Part shown: one piece after another, positions 40,440 through 52,493 of the stretch
Layout of the letters: every line of letters begins with the position of its first letter
How positions within the stretch are numbered: position 1 is the stretch's first letter
Assembly: GCA_016748015.1 (NCBI GenBank)
Contig: JAAOMT010000760.1
Coordinates: 696,216 to 760,215, forward strand
DNA length: 64,000 bases
Direction: 5' to 3'
Source of the DNA: Geosiphon pyriformis
Taxonomy: Eukaryota > Glomeromycota > Glomeromycetes > Archaeosporales > Geosiphonaceae
Notes under the pieces: model-generated
Told to the model about the DNA's origin: nothing
What the model saw: only the letters and a program-made list of their open reading frames with translations
The model's database searches: none
Translations under genes and position numbers: made by a program

Positions 40440-43400
40440 TATTGTTATGGTTAAAGGTTGTAGTTTTTATTATTTATTATATGTATTAATATATATAATT
40501 AGCCATTTTATTTTTAAATAGTAATTATTGACCCAATTATTAACTTGATTGTTAATTTAGTTATTAAACTATTTATTAACTTGATTATTAACTTAATTGT
40601 TATTTTGATTGCTAATTTGGTTATTAATTCTTTTTAATAACTATATAAGCAATGTCTTTTTTAGACATAAAAAAAAATATTATTTAATTAAAGTCTGATT
40701 TTCTATTTTTTTTTATTACTTATTTATTTACTTTATTTTCAATTATTTTATATTTTTGTAATATGAATTATCTGTTAATATTCACATATATTTTTTTTAA
40801 TTAATATTGTTAAAATTATTTAAAAAGCCCATTTGCTTGCTTTTGCGATTTATTAAATTAAAAATCACAATAATATCTGTTATGAATTCTAAAAATTTGC
40901 TAAGTAAAACATAAAACAATATTAACAATATTAATTTATTGACAATTATAAACTATTTTTTTATCTTCAGATTTTTTAAAAAAAATTGTGATTGTAATTT
41001 TGAGACCATTAAATTTTACCGATTTAATTTACATTTTTAATTGAAATTTTTATTATTATTTTTAATAGTTATTTTTATATTTATTAGCTTATTATTTTAA
41101 TTTGTAATATATTAAATAAATTTTAATTAATATATTACCAGTTTTAAAAACAAAACAAGTTATATTTTCAACATGTAACTTTATTTAATCATTTTATAAA
41201 GTCACCTAATTACAAAAATTGAAGTTTTTTTGGTTTTTTGAAAGCACATTAGTTTTAATAGTATTTTAAAAAAAATACTAATTAACAAAGATTTTTAAAT
41301 AGATAATTTTTATTTTTGTATTTAATATTATTGTGAAAATTAAATTAATTTATATTAAAACTTTTCTTTACTTTTTATATGTTTATTAATAATAAATTGG
41401 TTACAAAAAACAGTATTAGGTTTTTATATAAATTTGTATTTCAAAGTTTTTTTTTGAATATTATTATGAAAATTAAGTCTGCTAATTTTTTTGTTATTTT
41501 TAAGATTGCAAAAAAATTTTTGGTTTCTGTTTTTATTTAAATATTTTTACTAATAGCATCAAATATACTTTTGAAATTTTTGGTAAAATTTTTAAATCTT
41601 ACTAGTTTATAATAATATAGTATTGTTTATTTTAAAACTTTTAAAGTTTTTAAAGCTGTTTTTGCTTACAAGTTGGTTATTAAAAAGCAGTGTTGAAATT
41701 CTTAAATAATTGTTTTTATTTATATTGTTTTTAATGCTATTATACTTTAAAAGAAGTTATATTTGATGAAAATTTTAAATATAAGTGCCGTTATAAATAC
41801 CAAAGTTTAGATTTTTTAGCTTTTAACTATGAAAGTTTTTTGTTAAATCTTTAATTAATTTTAATATTCTTAATACTTGGATTGTTAATTTGATATATTA
41901 TATGCCAAAGCTGCTGTTTTTGGTTTTTATTTTGTAATACTTCTAAATATTATTGTTAAATTAAAACTGATTTTTTTAATTTTAATTATATAAGTTGTTT
42001 TAGCTGTTGTTTAATCTATTAGCTTTTTAATAAATATAGTTTTTTTTCGTTAATTGTAAAAAAAATCTTGATCTAATGGTAGATAACTAAATATTTTCTT
42101 AAAAAAGCAAATTGGTAATATAATTAACTTTGTTGGTAATATATTTAAAATTTTTATTGAATTTAAAAAAAATTTAAAAAAAATTTGGTGTTGGTTTTTT
42201 AATAATAAAGATACAAACAATAATGTAAATATTTTTGTAAGCAAAAGCATATTCAATTAATTAATAATTTTTTGAGCTTTTCAAAATTCTAAAATTAAAA
42301 AAAGTGAGAAAGAAACCAGATTGCAATTGGATGAATTTTTTAAGAATGTTGATTATTTAAATAGTTATATTAACAAAATAAAAGCACAAAGTTTGTTTTT
42401 TTTATTCAATCCAAGATAATTTTAATTGACTTAAATAATTAATCATGTATTGTATATAGCATAATTTAAATATAATGTATAATAATTGAGTAGTATAAAA
42501 ATAGTTATTAATTAAATTACATTATATATTTTAAACAATTATTTAATATTAAACATAATTGAAAAATAAATTACTTATTTCAAGTTTTACAAAAATGTTA
42601 TTCCTTTTTAATTATTAAATATTTTAAACTTAATAAAATCTTTGAATTAATTTTTTTAATATTATACTTATTTTGAAATATATTAATTTTAGTTAAAAAT
42701 AAGACTGTAATTAAAAATTTTTACTTGAATTTTTTCGCGAATTTTGAAAAATTAGTTTTAAAATAATAATCAAAATAATAATAATAATAATAATAATAGT
42801 AATAATAATAAATTTGGTAAAGAAAAATTTGTAATAATTACAAAAAACATAACTTGAAAACTGCAAATTTATTAAAAATTAAAATAAAAAAATACCATTT
42901 TTAATCTGTGTAAAAGTAAAATAATTAATATTTACAAAAATATAAGAATTTAACAACATTAAGTTTTTCATAGTAGTAATAATAACATTAAAACTGGTTT
43001 TGATGTATATTTTAAAAAAAACTTTGACTTCTAATCTAAGACAAAAAAAAACGCTTTTAAAACAGCTAAAAGCTCCTTTGCAACAGAAATATTTAAAAAA
43101 GATGATTTTACAATATTTTGTCTAACTGTCTTTATAATTAAAAACTTTTTGGATTATAGCACTTTTAATTATTATAAAGTTGCTTCTGTTTTACTGGCTA
43201 TAATTATAAAAATCATATGAAAAAAGTTTTTTATAAGGAATTAATAAATAAATAAATGAAAATAAAAAATATTGATTAATAACATATAATTTTATTATTT
43301 AATTTTGCTTAATTTTTTATCTTTGAAAAAAAAATTTTTCATAAAGTCAAGTTTTAATATTAATTAAGAGTTTATTTTTTCTGATTTTAAAAACTCAAAA

Positions 43401-45235
43401 TATTCAATTTTAGACTTTTTTATTATTAATACTTCATCTGTAGATTTTTAAACTGTTTATATATTTTCTTAAATTATTTTCGATTTTTTTCATAATAAAA
43501 CAATTTTTAAGACTAATATCTTAACACTATTACTAGGCATAAAATATCATTTCAATTTATTATTTATTAATTAGCCAAATTATCAAATATTACTATTCAA
43601 CTAATAACCTGATTTGTACAATGTACAAGTATAACTAAAATAATAATCAGATTATGCAATACCCAGAATTATGTAACATTTGAAAATTAACTGAAATATT
43701 TAGAAATTCACCAAAATATTCAACAGTTTACCAAAATATTTACTAATTAATAAATAACTTGTAGTTTGCCGGAATATATATTTAGTTTATTGAAATATTA
43801 GCAAATAAAAGTACTAGAACTCAAAATAGTATTACAAAAATATATAAAAGAAAAATTTCTCTTTTTGAAAAAATATATCAATCAATTGTTTATTTTATTA
43901 ATTAATTAATTATTACAAATCAATAAAATAAAATTGCTACTTCTTAAAACTTTTTTTATAATTAACATTGCTTTAAAATTAACTAGTTACCAATTTTAGT
44001 AACAGTTTAGTTAACTCTAGGTCTGGATAGAAGATATTTCCTTTATTGAACATTTCTTTTCATTTTTTATTTCTTTTTTTTCTTATATTAAAGAGCCTAT
44101 AGTCACAATTTTTTATAAAAGAGTTGATTTTCACCACAAAGTAACAACACAAAGTAATTGGCATGGAATTGGTTATTCTATCATAAGCCCAATAGCACAA
44201 ATAGTTTGAAGTATAGAGAGATACTTTGGAGGTAAATTAGCTTATTGGAAATTTAACAGTTTTCATCAGAAATAGAAGTAACAATTAACAACATTAAAGA
44301 AAACAACTAAAATCTTTGGTAACAATGCTTTCAATTATTTTGGCAATACAACAAAATAAAATAAATGGAAAAGCAATCTTAAGTTTACTCTAAATGAAGA
44401 TAGTTATTGTAAGAATAAAATTATGAAAATCATTATAAAAAAAACATTTCTGTTGTTAACTCTAATAATAATATATTAAAACTATAAATATTACTTTTTT
44501 GATATAAAATATATGAATAAATTTATATATCATTTTTTTAAATTTTGTTTTTTTGTTATTCTTTATTATTTGCAGACTGGCATAGTTTAAGATTACAAAT
44601 TTGTTTATTTTATATGTTATTAATATTGTAAGATATTTTTCAAATATAGATTACAATGAAACACAATAGAAAAATAAACTTGTAAAAATTTATAAGCTAT
44701 AAATATGCAATTAATAAATATTTTTACTTCTCTTATGTTTAGCAACCTCTATTACAATTTTATATTTGAGTATTTTAGTAATTAAATTTTGATTGTCATT
44801 AACATAACTTTTTGAATACCTAACTATTAATCATGTAATAAAATAAATAGATATATACAATAAATAATATTAAATAATACATAAATTTAATACAAATTTA
44901 AATAATAATATTTATTAATTTTTTTTATCTGTTTTATATAATTTTATTATTATTTTTGTTTCTTTTTTTATATTTTATAATGTTTCGTTTTATAAATTAT
45001 ACCAAGTTTTTTATTAACATAAAATTATTTATAATCTTGATTATGAATTTAATATTTATTATTATTTTATTTTTTATATAAATTATTCAATTTAAATTAT
45101 TAACAACTTAAATTGTAGTAATTTACAAGTATAACTAAATATTTTACTATATTTTAAACTATGGAATAATAAAAATTTTGTTAAGATATTTAATAATTTG
45201 CCAAATTTTTATCAAACTGATAATATTAGAATTTG
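40440..45235. other. Second AT-rich gene desert
   Basis: No gene is seen. Composition is like 591-6050: long A and T runs and very few CG sites. Partial tandem-like strings occur near 43690-43740 (caccaaaatatt, taccaaaatattt). A (AAT)n run lies near 42777-42810. The string around 44120-44350 is slightly richer in mixed codons but open in no frame. Confidence 0.55.
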
Positions 45236-45245
45236 AAATAGTATT

Positions 45246-45614
45246 TTCCAAGTTGTCCGGGGTTTGGTGATCGGCCACCGCGACGGTGTGTGGTTATGTA
45301 AGTCTAAACATAGGGCTGAGAAGGGTGGTTTGGTATGTGATAACTTTACTGTGTTTCACTTCGCTCGTGGTCTGCTGGCGCTCATATCTGATGATGGTGT
45401 TCGTTTGCTTGGCATTGCTGAAACTCTCGCTCGTTTTTTTCCTGGTCCGGGCGGAGACGTCACTTTTAGAATGGATACGTACTGTTGCCTTGATTGGCCC
45501 GAGTGGCTGGTCACATGTAGTAAGCGCGTGATTCGCGTCTAGTTTAGGACGCTTGGTTGTCGTATTGTACTATATAGCGATTGGGCCTCACTTTTTAAAT
45601 AAATAAATAGATAA
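45246..45614 (+). mobile_element. Retroposon copy 2, 369 bp, with target-site duplications
   Basis: A GC-rich island in AT-rich DNA, flanked by the exact 10-bp direct repeat aaatagtatt at 45236-45245 and 45615-45624. It ends in a simple tail (aaataaataaatagataa). Together these are the signature of target-primed reverse transcription of a SINE or short non-LTR element. The 3' about 230 bases match copy 1 at 2334-2563. The string tggcccgagtggc resembles a tRNA-type box A, and gattcgcgtc about 36 bases later resembles a box B, so pol III transcription is possible but unproven. The two overlapping ORFs (about 80-90 codons) are not supported as genes. Confidence 0.75.
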
Positions 45615-46042
45615 AAATAGTATTACTTAAAAAAATATAAAATATAAAACTATAAATTAAAAAAAGTTATTTTCAAATATTTGGTTGCTATTATTGTTAT
45701 TAATAATAAAAGTTGCTCTTAGTTGGCTATTTAAAAAATAATAGTAGCAATAGTGATTGTTATAATAATAATTAAAAAAAAACAGTAATTTTATTACAAA
45801 TTTGTTGGCAAAAGTCTTAAAACTTTTAGCAGTAGTTATAACAACATTAAAATTGTTTTTAGCGTGTTTTTTAAAAGAAACTTTAATTGGAAAAACATTT
45901 TCGTTTAAGAAAAAAAAATTGTTATAAATCTGCATTATTTACCAAAAAAAACTTTATTAGTTGTTATTTTTTTAATTATCATAGTAAGAATAATAATTTC
46001 TTTGATTTAAAACATAATTTTATAGAATTTTAATAATCAGCT

Positions 46043-46075
<33 letters not shown>

Positions 46076-46216
46076 GTAATTGCAATTGTTTAATTATTAA
46101 TTTATTAAGTATTTTAACTAATGATACTTAAGTTAAATTACTTTCTAAACGTACTATCAAATAAACCTTTAAAGAAACTCTAAAGAATAATTATCCATTC
46201 ACATTTTATTCTTATC

Positions 46217-46975
46217 ATGGAAATTAAAAAGATTCCTCCATATACTTATGATTTCAACGAATGTAAACGGTGTCAAGAGAGTATTAAAAAGAATGATAAT
46301 AATTATTGTGGAGTATGCCATTTCATATTTTTAAAAAAACTTTACCGCGGCTTTTCAAGCGGCAATATAGTAGCTGATGAAATAATTAAGAATCCAATCT
46401 ATAACAGTTTTTTAAATTACCTTGAATTGATTCCATGGGAGCGTTTGTCAAATATCAAGGAAATTGCTAGAAGAGGTTCATCATAATTTATAAAGCAACA
46501 TGGGTTAATGGACCGATTAATTTGGATAGTATAAAACATGATAGTTCAATAGAATATACCAAGAAAAAAAAAGTGGCAGTAAAAATTATAAAAACAAACA
46601 GTTTAGAAGTGTTTAAAGAGGTAAATAAACTATTATTATTTATATTTTTATATATTAATTAATATTTAATTAATTTACTTATTATTTATTTATTTATTTA
46701 TTTTATATAATCTATTTATTTATTTATTCTATTTGTTATATAATCTATTTACTAATTTACTAATTTACTAATTTATACACTGTTGATTGTTAAGTATCCA
46801 AAGAACTATGTTAATAATAACAGTAAGGAATTACTCAATATCTCTAGAATATGGGGGATTACGCAAAACGCTGAAACACTCGAGTATGGAATGGAGACAT
46901 GCAAAAATATTTAAATTTTATTCATGAGTTTTTTAATAAATTGATTAAAATTTGGAGTTAAATGTTATAATTTTG
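46217..46975 (+). pseudogene. Protein kinase pseudogene of the mycorrhizal-fungus expanded type
   Basis: The frame from ATG 46217 has a CKRC...CGVC leader, FSSGNIVADEII, WERLSNIKEIARRGSS, and then TAA at about 46484. Shifting one base restores IYKATWVNGPIN and KKKVAVKIIKTN (the ATP-binding Lys region), so a single-base deletion broke the glycine loop. A plausible donor follows KE|gtaaat. After a decayed stretch, GITQNAETLEYGM appears near 46850-46895, and NFIHEF close to the end, matching the order of a kinase N-lobe and early C-lobe. The catalytic HRD, DFG and later parts are gone. Family knowledge: Rhizophagus-type genomes carry hundreds of such kinases. Confidence 0.65.
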
Positions 46976-47995
46976 CTCAATTACCTAAATCTGACAATCA
47001 ATTTGTTAAAATATTTATAGTATTGTGTTATTATTTTGCTAAGTTGCTATTTGATAATTAATTATTGACTTTAGTATTAATCTACTTATTCATTCAATTA
47101 TAAATCAAAGTGTTAATTCAATTATTGGCTTGCCCAATTATTTCTTTTAGAAAATATACACAAAACTTCTTAAAACTGTAAAAAAGTATTAATTAAAGTA
47201 TAATTAATTTATTGATCAAACAAAATTTAATAACGCAATTTTTTTTAATTAAAATATCTTAAAATAACGTTTAGAGATTCTTTTTCTTTTTTCTATTCTT
47301 TTTTTTTTATTTTTATTATAAAATAAATAATTATTGAAAAATATTTAAAAAATTTCAATGTTTCGAGTTTTTATGACTGGCATTCAAGATTATTAATGCT
47401 TAGATTTAAATGTTTAAATTTATAACTTTTTATATTTCAACAAGATTAGATAACATTGTAATTTTTAAGTGTCATGATTCGAATACCCTTAGCATAAATT
47501 TTTGAACTTTTGCTATTTTTAAATTATTATTATTTTATTACCTCTCCCAAGATTATCCAATCTTGTGAACAAGAATCGAGGATATTTCTGCAGATGGGTT
47601 TGCATTTTTGAGATCTATAAAAAGAAATTATAAGTTAAAAAGACTAATCTGATTTAAAGCTAGTGAATGATTGGTTTCTGTAATTACAATCACTATAAAC
47701 ATTTCCTTATTTTATCTATTTGATGAAAAAAATTGTACAATATACTTTTCATATATATGCTTTCTTCGTATCACATCAATTCACTCAATTGTAAATAAGA
47801 TTTGAATATTGAAAAATTACTAAATTTAAATCTGAACCTGATAAAAGATGTTTAAAATTACAACTATTTTTTCAAAACAATAAATCTCAATCGCCAAAAA
47901 GTTTGCACACGTTTGCCATATTTTTCTCTTTTAAGATTAGTGTATGTGAATTTAAATTTTTGTTAAGAATTCTTTTTTAAAAAAATATCCTATAC

Positions 47996-48301
47996 AGTTG
48001 AATCTCCTATTCCAATTTGATTTGCCAAAATGCTATTTAAAAGTGATGGTTGGCTTCTTCAATTTGACAGTTTGATTTTTTTAACAAGAATGAGAGCATT
48101 ATGCTTCTATTTTTGAGTCTGCAAGAAATTTATAAGGTGAAACTTTTCTTTTGACTGATCTTTGGATTGTGCAACTTCGGATTTAACGAGAAATTTTTAT
48201 TATGCATGTAGTTGGTGAACAATTAGCTAACTATAATTTAAAATTTTTCGTTAAGCCGAAGTTGTACAATTCGATTTCGGATTAACGAGAGTGACTATGG
48301 T
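47996..48301. mobile_element. Putative degenerate MITE with internal inverted repeat
   Basis: The inner part has a clear inverted repeat: ttgtgcaacttcggatttaa (from 48167) against ttaagccgaagttgtacaa (ending 48269). Outside it, cagttgaatctcctattcc after TA at the left and attaacgagagtgactatgg before TA at the right are only loosely complementary, so the outer limits are tentative. The cgttaa/ttaacgag strings resemble ends of pogo/Tc1-type elements. There is no coding sequence. Confidence 0.4.
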
Positions 48302-48715
48302 AAAGAAGTAACAAGAAAATCTCAATAGAAATAAGTAAAAATGGGGAAAATGATAAAGCTTATTGTGGATGAACTTGTACAAGAAATATGTTGCACAATA
48401 TCAAGAATTCCAATAATGCTCGAAAACCTGCTATATTTGGAAAAGCAAATAATAGATTATATTGAATTTCTAAATACACTTGATAGTTCTTTTTTGCAGG
48501 TGTCATTAAACTTTTCGCAAATTCGAAAGCTATTATTCCCTTCCAATCCCTTACTAAAGACTTGAACATCTTCACGTAATTGAAATGGTTTAATTTAAAA
48601 ACCTTTTAACATTATCTAATTTATAACCTTAAAGAATTCTAATCTGTCTCCATTCGGATTTAGCATTAATCTCAATAATCTCCCCATAGATTTCTGTACT
48701 CTTCACATTTGGTGT

Positions 48716-49390
48716 TGCCCTCGAACCATTTTCCAAACAGAAACGTCAGTAATAACTACCTGAGCCACAGTATATGCACCCCCAATAATTAATAGAGCAG
48801 TAGCCCAAATTATCAAGATTGATATCAGTTTCTCTTTGCAAGTTACCGACTTGACCTTTCAAAATAATAAATTCAAGGATTAAAAATACGCCTATGTTAA
48901 ATTACCTCTTTCTTGATTATTTGAATGATAAAATTTTCCAACAGCTTTTTCAAGTAGTTCATCAAAATTGTTAAAATAATCTACGCTACCATTTTCATCG
49001 TCTTCTTTGGTAAATATCAAACCAATAACACCAGTCACCATCTTTGTTATCAAGATATCTTTTCAAAAACGCCATCTTGTAATTTTCAGCTTGTTCTCGA
49101 ATACGTTTAATTGTACTACTACGTTTATCATCAGTGGGAAAGACGATTACAATAACGAATATATCGTTATTACCAGATTGTTCTTAAGTATTTGAACCCA
49201 GGTAAATGTTACTCACTATTTCCAAAAAAATTTCTTGGAGCTTAGCTTCTTGTTGATTGGTAGCATCATATTGATGTTCAAACCAATCTCTACGTTTCAT
49301 ATAATCTTTCGATTTTTAATAATTGGTGGCAGAATACTCTCGATTCAAAATCTGGAGAATTTCTTCAATAACTTTTGGATTATCTTCCAT
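48716..49390 (-). pseudogene. Degraded gene of unknown function with a C-terminal membrane helix
   Basis: On the minus strand, ATG 49390 starts MEDNPKVIEEILQILNREYS and meets TAA at 49316-49318. Protein-like sequence continues in the same frame (KRRDWFEHQYDATNQQ) and then in shifted frames: FVIVIVFPTDDKRSS, IREQAENYKMAFLKRYLD, and VIGLIFTKEDDENGSVDYF. Near the end a hydrophobic segment (ISILIIWATALLIIGGAY) could be a membrane anchor. No set of introns makes one clean reading frame, so I call it broken. Family unknown. Confidence 0.45.
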
Positions 49391-50493
49391 TTTCCACAAG
49401 TAGCCATATGAGGTTCAATTAATATAGATAGGGAGGAATATCCTATAATCTCAATTATTTTCAGGGTAAGTGAGATAGTTTCTGCTTTGATTTATTACTT
49501 ATTAATTTTAATTTAACAGGAGAATTATTGTCATTATTCACTCTTGCCATCATGATATTTAACCAAAAGAACTTGATAATTTACAAGCTGAGAAATCTTT
49601 GGGTTTTCCTAGGACCTATTTATAATATTTTTGCATATATTAATTTCTGTTAGATTATATTAATGTATAATCACTTTCAAAATATTTTAAATTTTTTTAT
49701 GTAAAATATGCAATCATGTTGCAATGGATCATGTTAATGATTCGTTTTTTAAATATAAATTGTTTTGAGGGCAAGTGCTCCTACACCTTTTTATTTTGTG
49801 ATATAATATAGAATATTTAATAATCTATATCAAAAGAAAATATATTAATAACCTACAATACTAATTTAATAAAAAAATTTATAAAGTTTCCTTTAAAATT
49901 GATACATTTTCTCTGTTGATGATGACTGAATATCAAAAGACTTGGCAAATTTATGAACTCACAAATGACCTTTAGCATTAACCAAAGGTCTAATTTTTTT
50001 CTACTTTATCCCTCTTCTCAATGAAAATGAAGGTTCTAATACCCTTCTTTATATTTTTTTATTTCTTTCTCTTGGTTTTTCTTTTTTTTCCCTTTATTTT
50101 GCAAAATTTTTCTTAATTTGCTGTGAGAATTAATAGTTGTTTTTTTCCCAATTCGGTTAGGTTTTGTCATAGGTCGGAGAATTTTCAAAGAGTTAGGAAT
50201 TGAAATTAAGTTTTTTGCCAAATTGTTTTAATAAATCTTTTTACTTTTGGGGAGTCAAAATTTAATGAAAAGATGGGCATTTTGCTATGCAAGTGGAAAC
50301 TTTATTAAATTTAAAATTATGTCATAAATAATGATAATTGTCGAAATTTTCGATTCTTTTGTCCACGCCACATTCGCAATTGTTGATATATATATTTCAT
50401 TTGGCGGCGAATCCATGGTCATACACACTTCTTTTGTAAATTTATCTCTTATCAGAGATGAATTTCAATTTCAAAAAAGGTTTGTTTGAAAAT

Positions 50494-50706
50494 CTATGGG
50501 CCGAAGAGAACAAAGTTTAAATCATTATAAAGATTACCACGGATTTTGTTAATTTGTAAATTATTGCCAAAAACAGACAATCGCTCTTCCCGAATATTCA
50601 CAATATAATTTATGCCTTCCTGCATGAAGGGTCGTTACCTTTTTCACGTACAACATTTCCCATACGTTGAAGATCATCGGAAATAGAAGCACCAATTGTG
50701 ACATTT
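50494..50706 (-). pseudogene. Short frameshifted remnant of an unidentified gene
   Basis: The minus strand reads TIGASISDDLQRMGNVVREK, then after a one-base shift near 50629 EGINYIVNIREERLSVFGNN and a last part ending VLFGP before TAG at 50494-50496. The composition is convincingly protein-like and unlike chance AT-rich ORFs. No upstream exons or start were found and the family is not recognised. A basic frame at 50036-50221 further downstream may or may not be related. Confidence 0.35.
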
Positions 50707-50752
50707 CATTTTATTGTTGCATAAATATGTGTCAAACTTCAATTATTTAAAA

Positions 50753-50811
50753 CCTCTTTCTTTTATCCTTTTCCTTCCCTTCCCTTTCTCCCATCTCACC
50801 ACCTTTGCGGC
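50753..50811 (+). promoter_or_regulatory. Pyrimidine-rich tract upstream of the PAQR gene
   Basis: An almost pure C/T stretch (for example cttttccttcccttcccttt), followed by more CT-rich DNA up to the start codon at 51202. CT blocks of this kind are common in promoters of well-expressed fungal genes. Confidence 0.4.
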
Positions 50812-51201
50812 ATCATCTCGTCATCATTATTAGCGCCTTCCTAATTCCATATCTTTCCTTGTGTCATTCTTTAACTTTCTTTTTCAGGTGAGAATCACAA
50901 CCAAAACACGTTTTCTCGAGCTTTCATTTTGCCGCCGAAATTGGCAACACGACAAATTTGTAACAGGATACAAAACATATAATAGAAAATTAGGCAGGCT
51001 TGAAACATCCGCCTAAAATCAAAATAGACCCCGCTAGAAGCGCATAAATTTATTGTTTTCTTCTTACCCCTAACTTTAGACAATCCTCTCTATAGATTAC
51101 TATTCGTAAAATACTATTTTTTATATCCTTTTTTCACCCTTTCTTAGTGCTCTTATCTTGTAAAAAAACTATACCCCTCTAACTAAACAAACGCCGTAAA
51201 T

Positions 51202-52493
51202 ATGCTACAAAGAGAAGAAAAATACCTAGAAGTCGACGAACCTACCTCGTTTCTTCGCGAAACACTCAAGGAAATTGAAGAGATTGATTCAACTGGCATC
51301 CTAAAATGTGTTGACCAAACGGTTGTGGACACTTATCAGGCTGCGAAGTTGGGAGCATATCGGCTTTTGCATTTTGAAGAATTACCCTTGCCATGGCAGG
51401 AAAATCCGTGAGTATTTTTCGGGATCAATATTAAAAGTGGCAATTGTTCTTAAACTCAAATCATTTTCTATATCAAAAATTTAAGTCACTAATCCACAAT
51501 CTTTGCTCTTTTTAAAGGTACATACTCTCTGGATACCGTTTTCTGTCAACAAAGCGAGCTTGCCTCGAATCAATTTTTTATCTACATAACGAAACTTGTA
51601 ATATATGGTCACATCTTCTTGGATTAGTGTTTTTCTTGGGACTTGGCGTCTACGCTTTCAAAACTCATCTCTCGGATGCGACCACGTTTGATAAGATTGT
51701 ATTCGCTGTGTTTTTCGTAGCCGCTTCAAAATGGTAAGCTTAAATCATTATTTTATAATTGAATTAGAAATTTTGCAGATGCTACATTGAACATTCATTC
51801 AATAAATGTTCCTAATATACACTTCATCTTTTTGAATTTCACAGCCTTATTTGCTCCGTACTATACCATACATTTAATCATTGTGCAAATTTACCGGGTA
51901 ATTATTCGTTTATTTTCCAATTTGAAGTTCTCCCGAAATTTTTATTACCCTTTGCTAACAATTGCTCTTATAAATTAGTTAAAAAATGTGCAGCCACATT
52001 TGACTACATCGGAATATCTCTTCTAATTACAGCATCAATCCTTATAACGGAATATTATAGTTTTTATTGTTCACCATACATACGTGCTTTCTACATGACG
52101 TTCACCTTTTTAACAGGCCTTGTCCCTATCACATGCTCAATCCTATTTCCATGGTGGGATACCAAGGATTATCGTTCGTACCGACTCGCGACATTTATCA
52201 TGTTGGGCTCCTCGGGAATTTTCCCTCTATCCCACTTGATACACGTTCAAGGACTAGTTCACGTATGGCATTTTGTCAGTCCTGTAATATCTAGCCTCAC
52301 CGCATATTTGACCGGCGTATGGATTTATGCCAATCGATTGCCAGAACGAAAATGGCCAGGAAAACTAGATCACTTTGGAATACATAGTCATTCTGTTTGG
52401 CATGTTTTTGTTTGCATTGGGATTTATGAACATTATCGTGCTTCATTGTGGTTTTTCGAGAGACGGTATTCTAGTTGTGGAATGAGATCTTGA
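51202..52493 (+). CDS. PAQR / hemolysin III family seven-helix membrane protein (Izh/adiponectin-receptor type)
   Basis: Four exons: 51202-51407, 51518-51733, 51845-51897, 51994-52493; 324 residues; phases agree at each junction. Members are integral membrane proteins with a lipid-hydrolase-like zinc site; fungal Izh proteins affect zinc and sterol homeostasis. The pre-helix motif HNETCNIWSHLLG (from His92), the S-x3-H motif SVLYH (Ser145, His149), ATFDYIGI, and the C-terminal HxxxH (His291, His295 in HSHSVWH) are all present, so the zinc ligands are complete. Several hydrophobic helices lie between. Length is normal. The third exon is only 53 bases and easily missed; without it the frame breaks. 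The N-terminal about 65 residues are acidic and face the cytosol in this family. Confidence 0.9.

Noticed and set aside
45264-45542. Two overlapping ORFs of 80-92 codons
   Set aside because: They lie entirely inside the retroposon copy; the related copy at 2334 does not keep the frame, so they are not supported as proteins.
45493-45543. tRNA gene suggested by tggcccgagtgg and gattcgcgtc
   Set aside because: No acceptor stem or cloverleaf can be formed around these boxes; at most a pol III-like promoter relic.
48341-48575. Overlapping 70-codon ORFs on both strands
   Set aside because: Neither has a recognised motif or a consistent exon partner; an acceptor-like tttttgcag inside is not enough.
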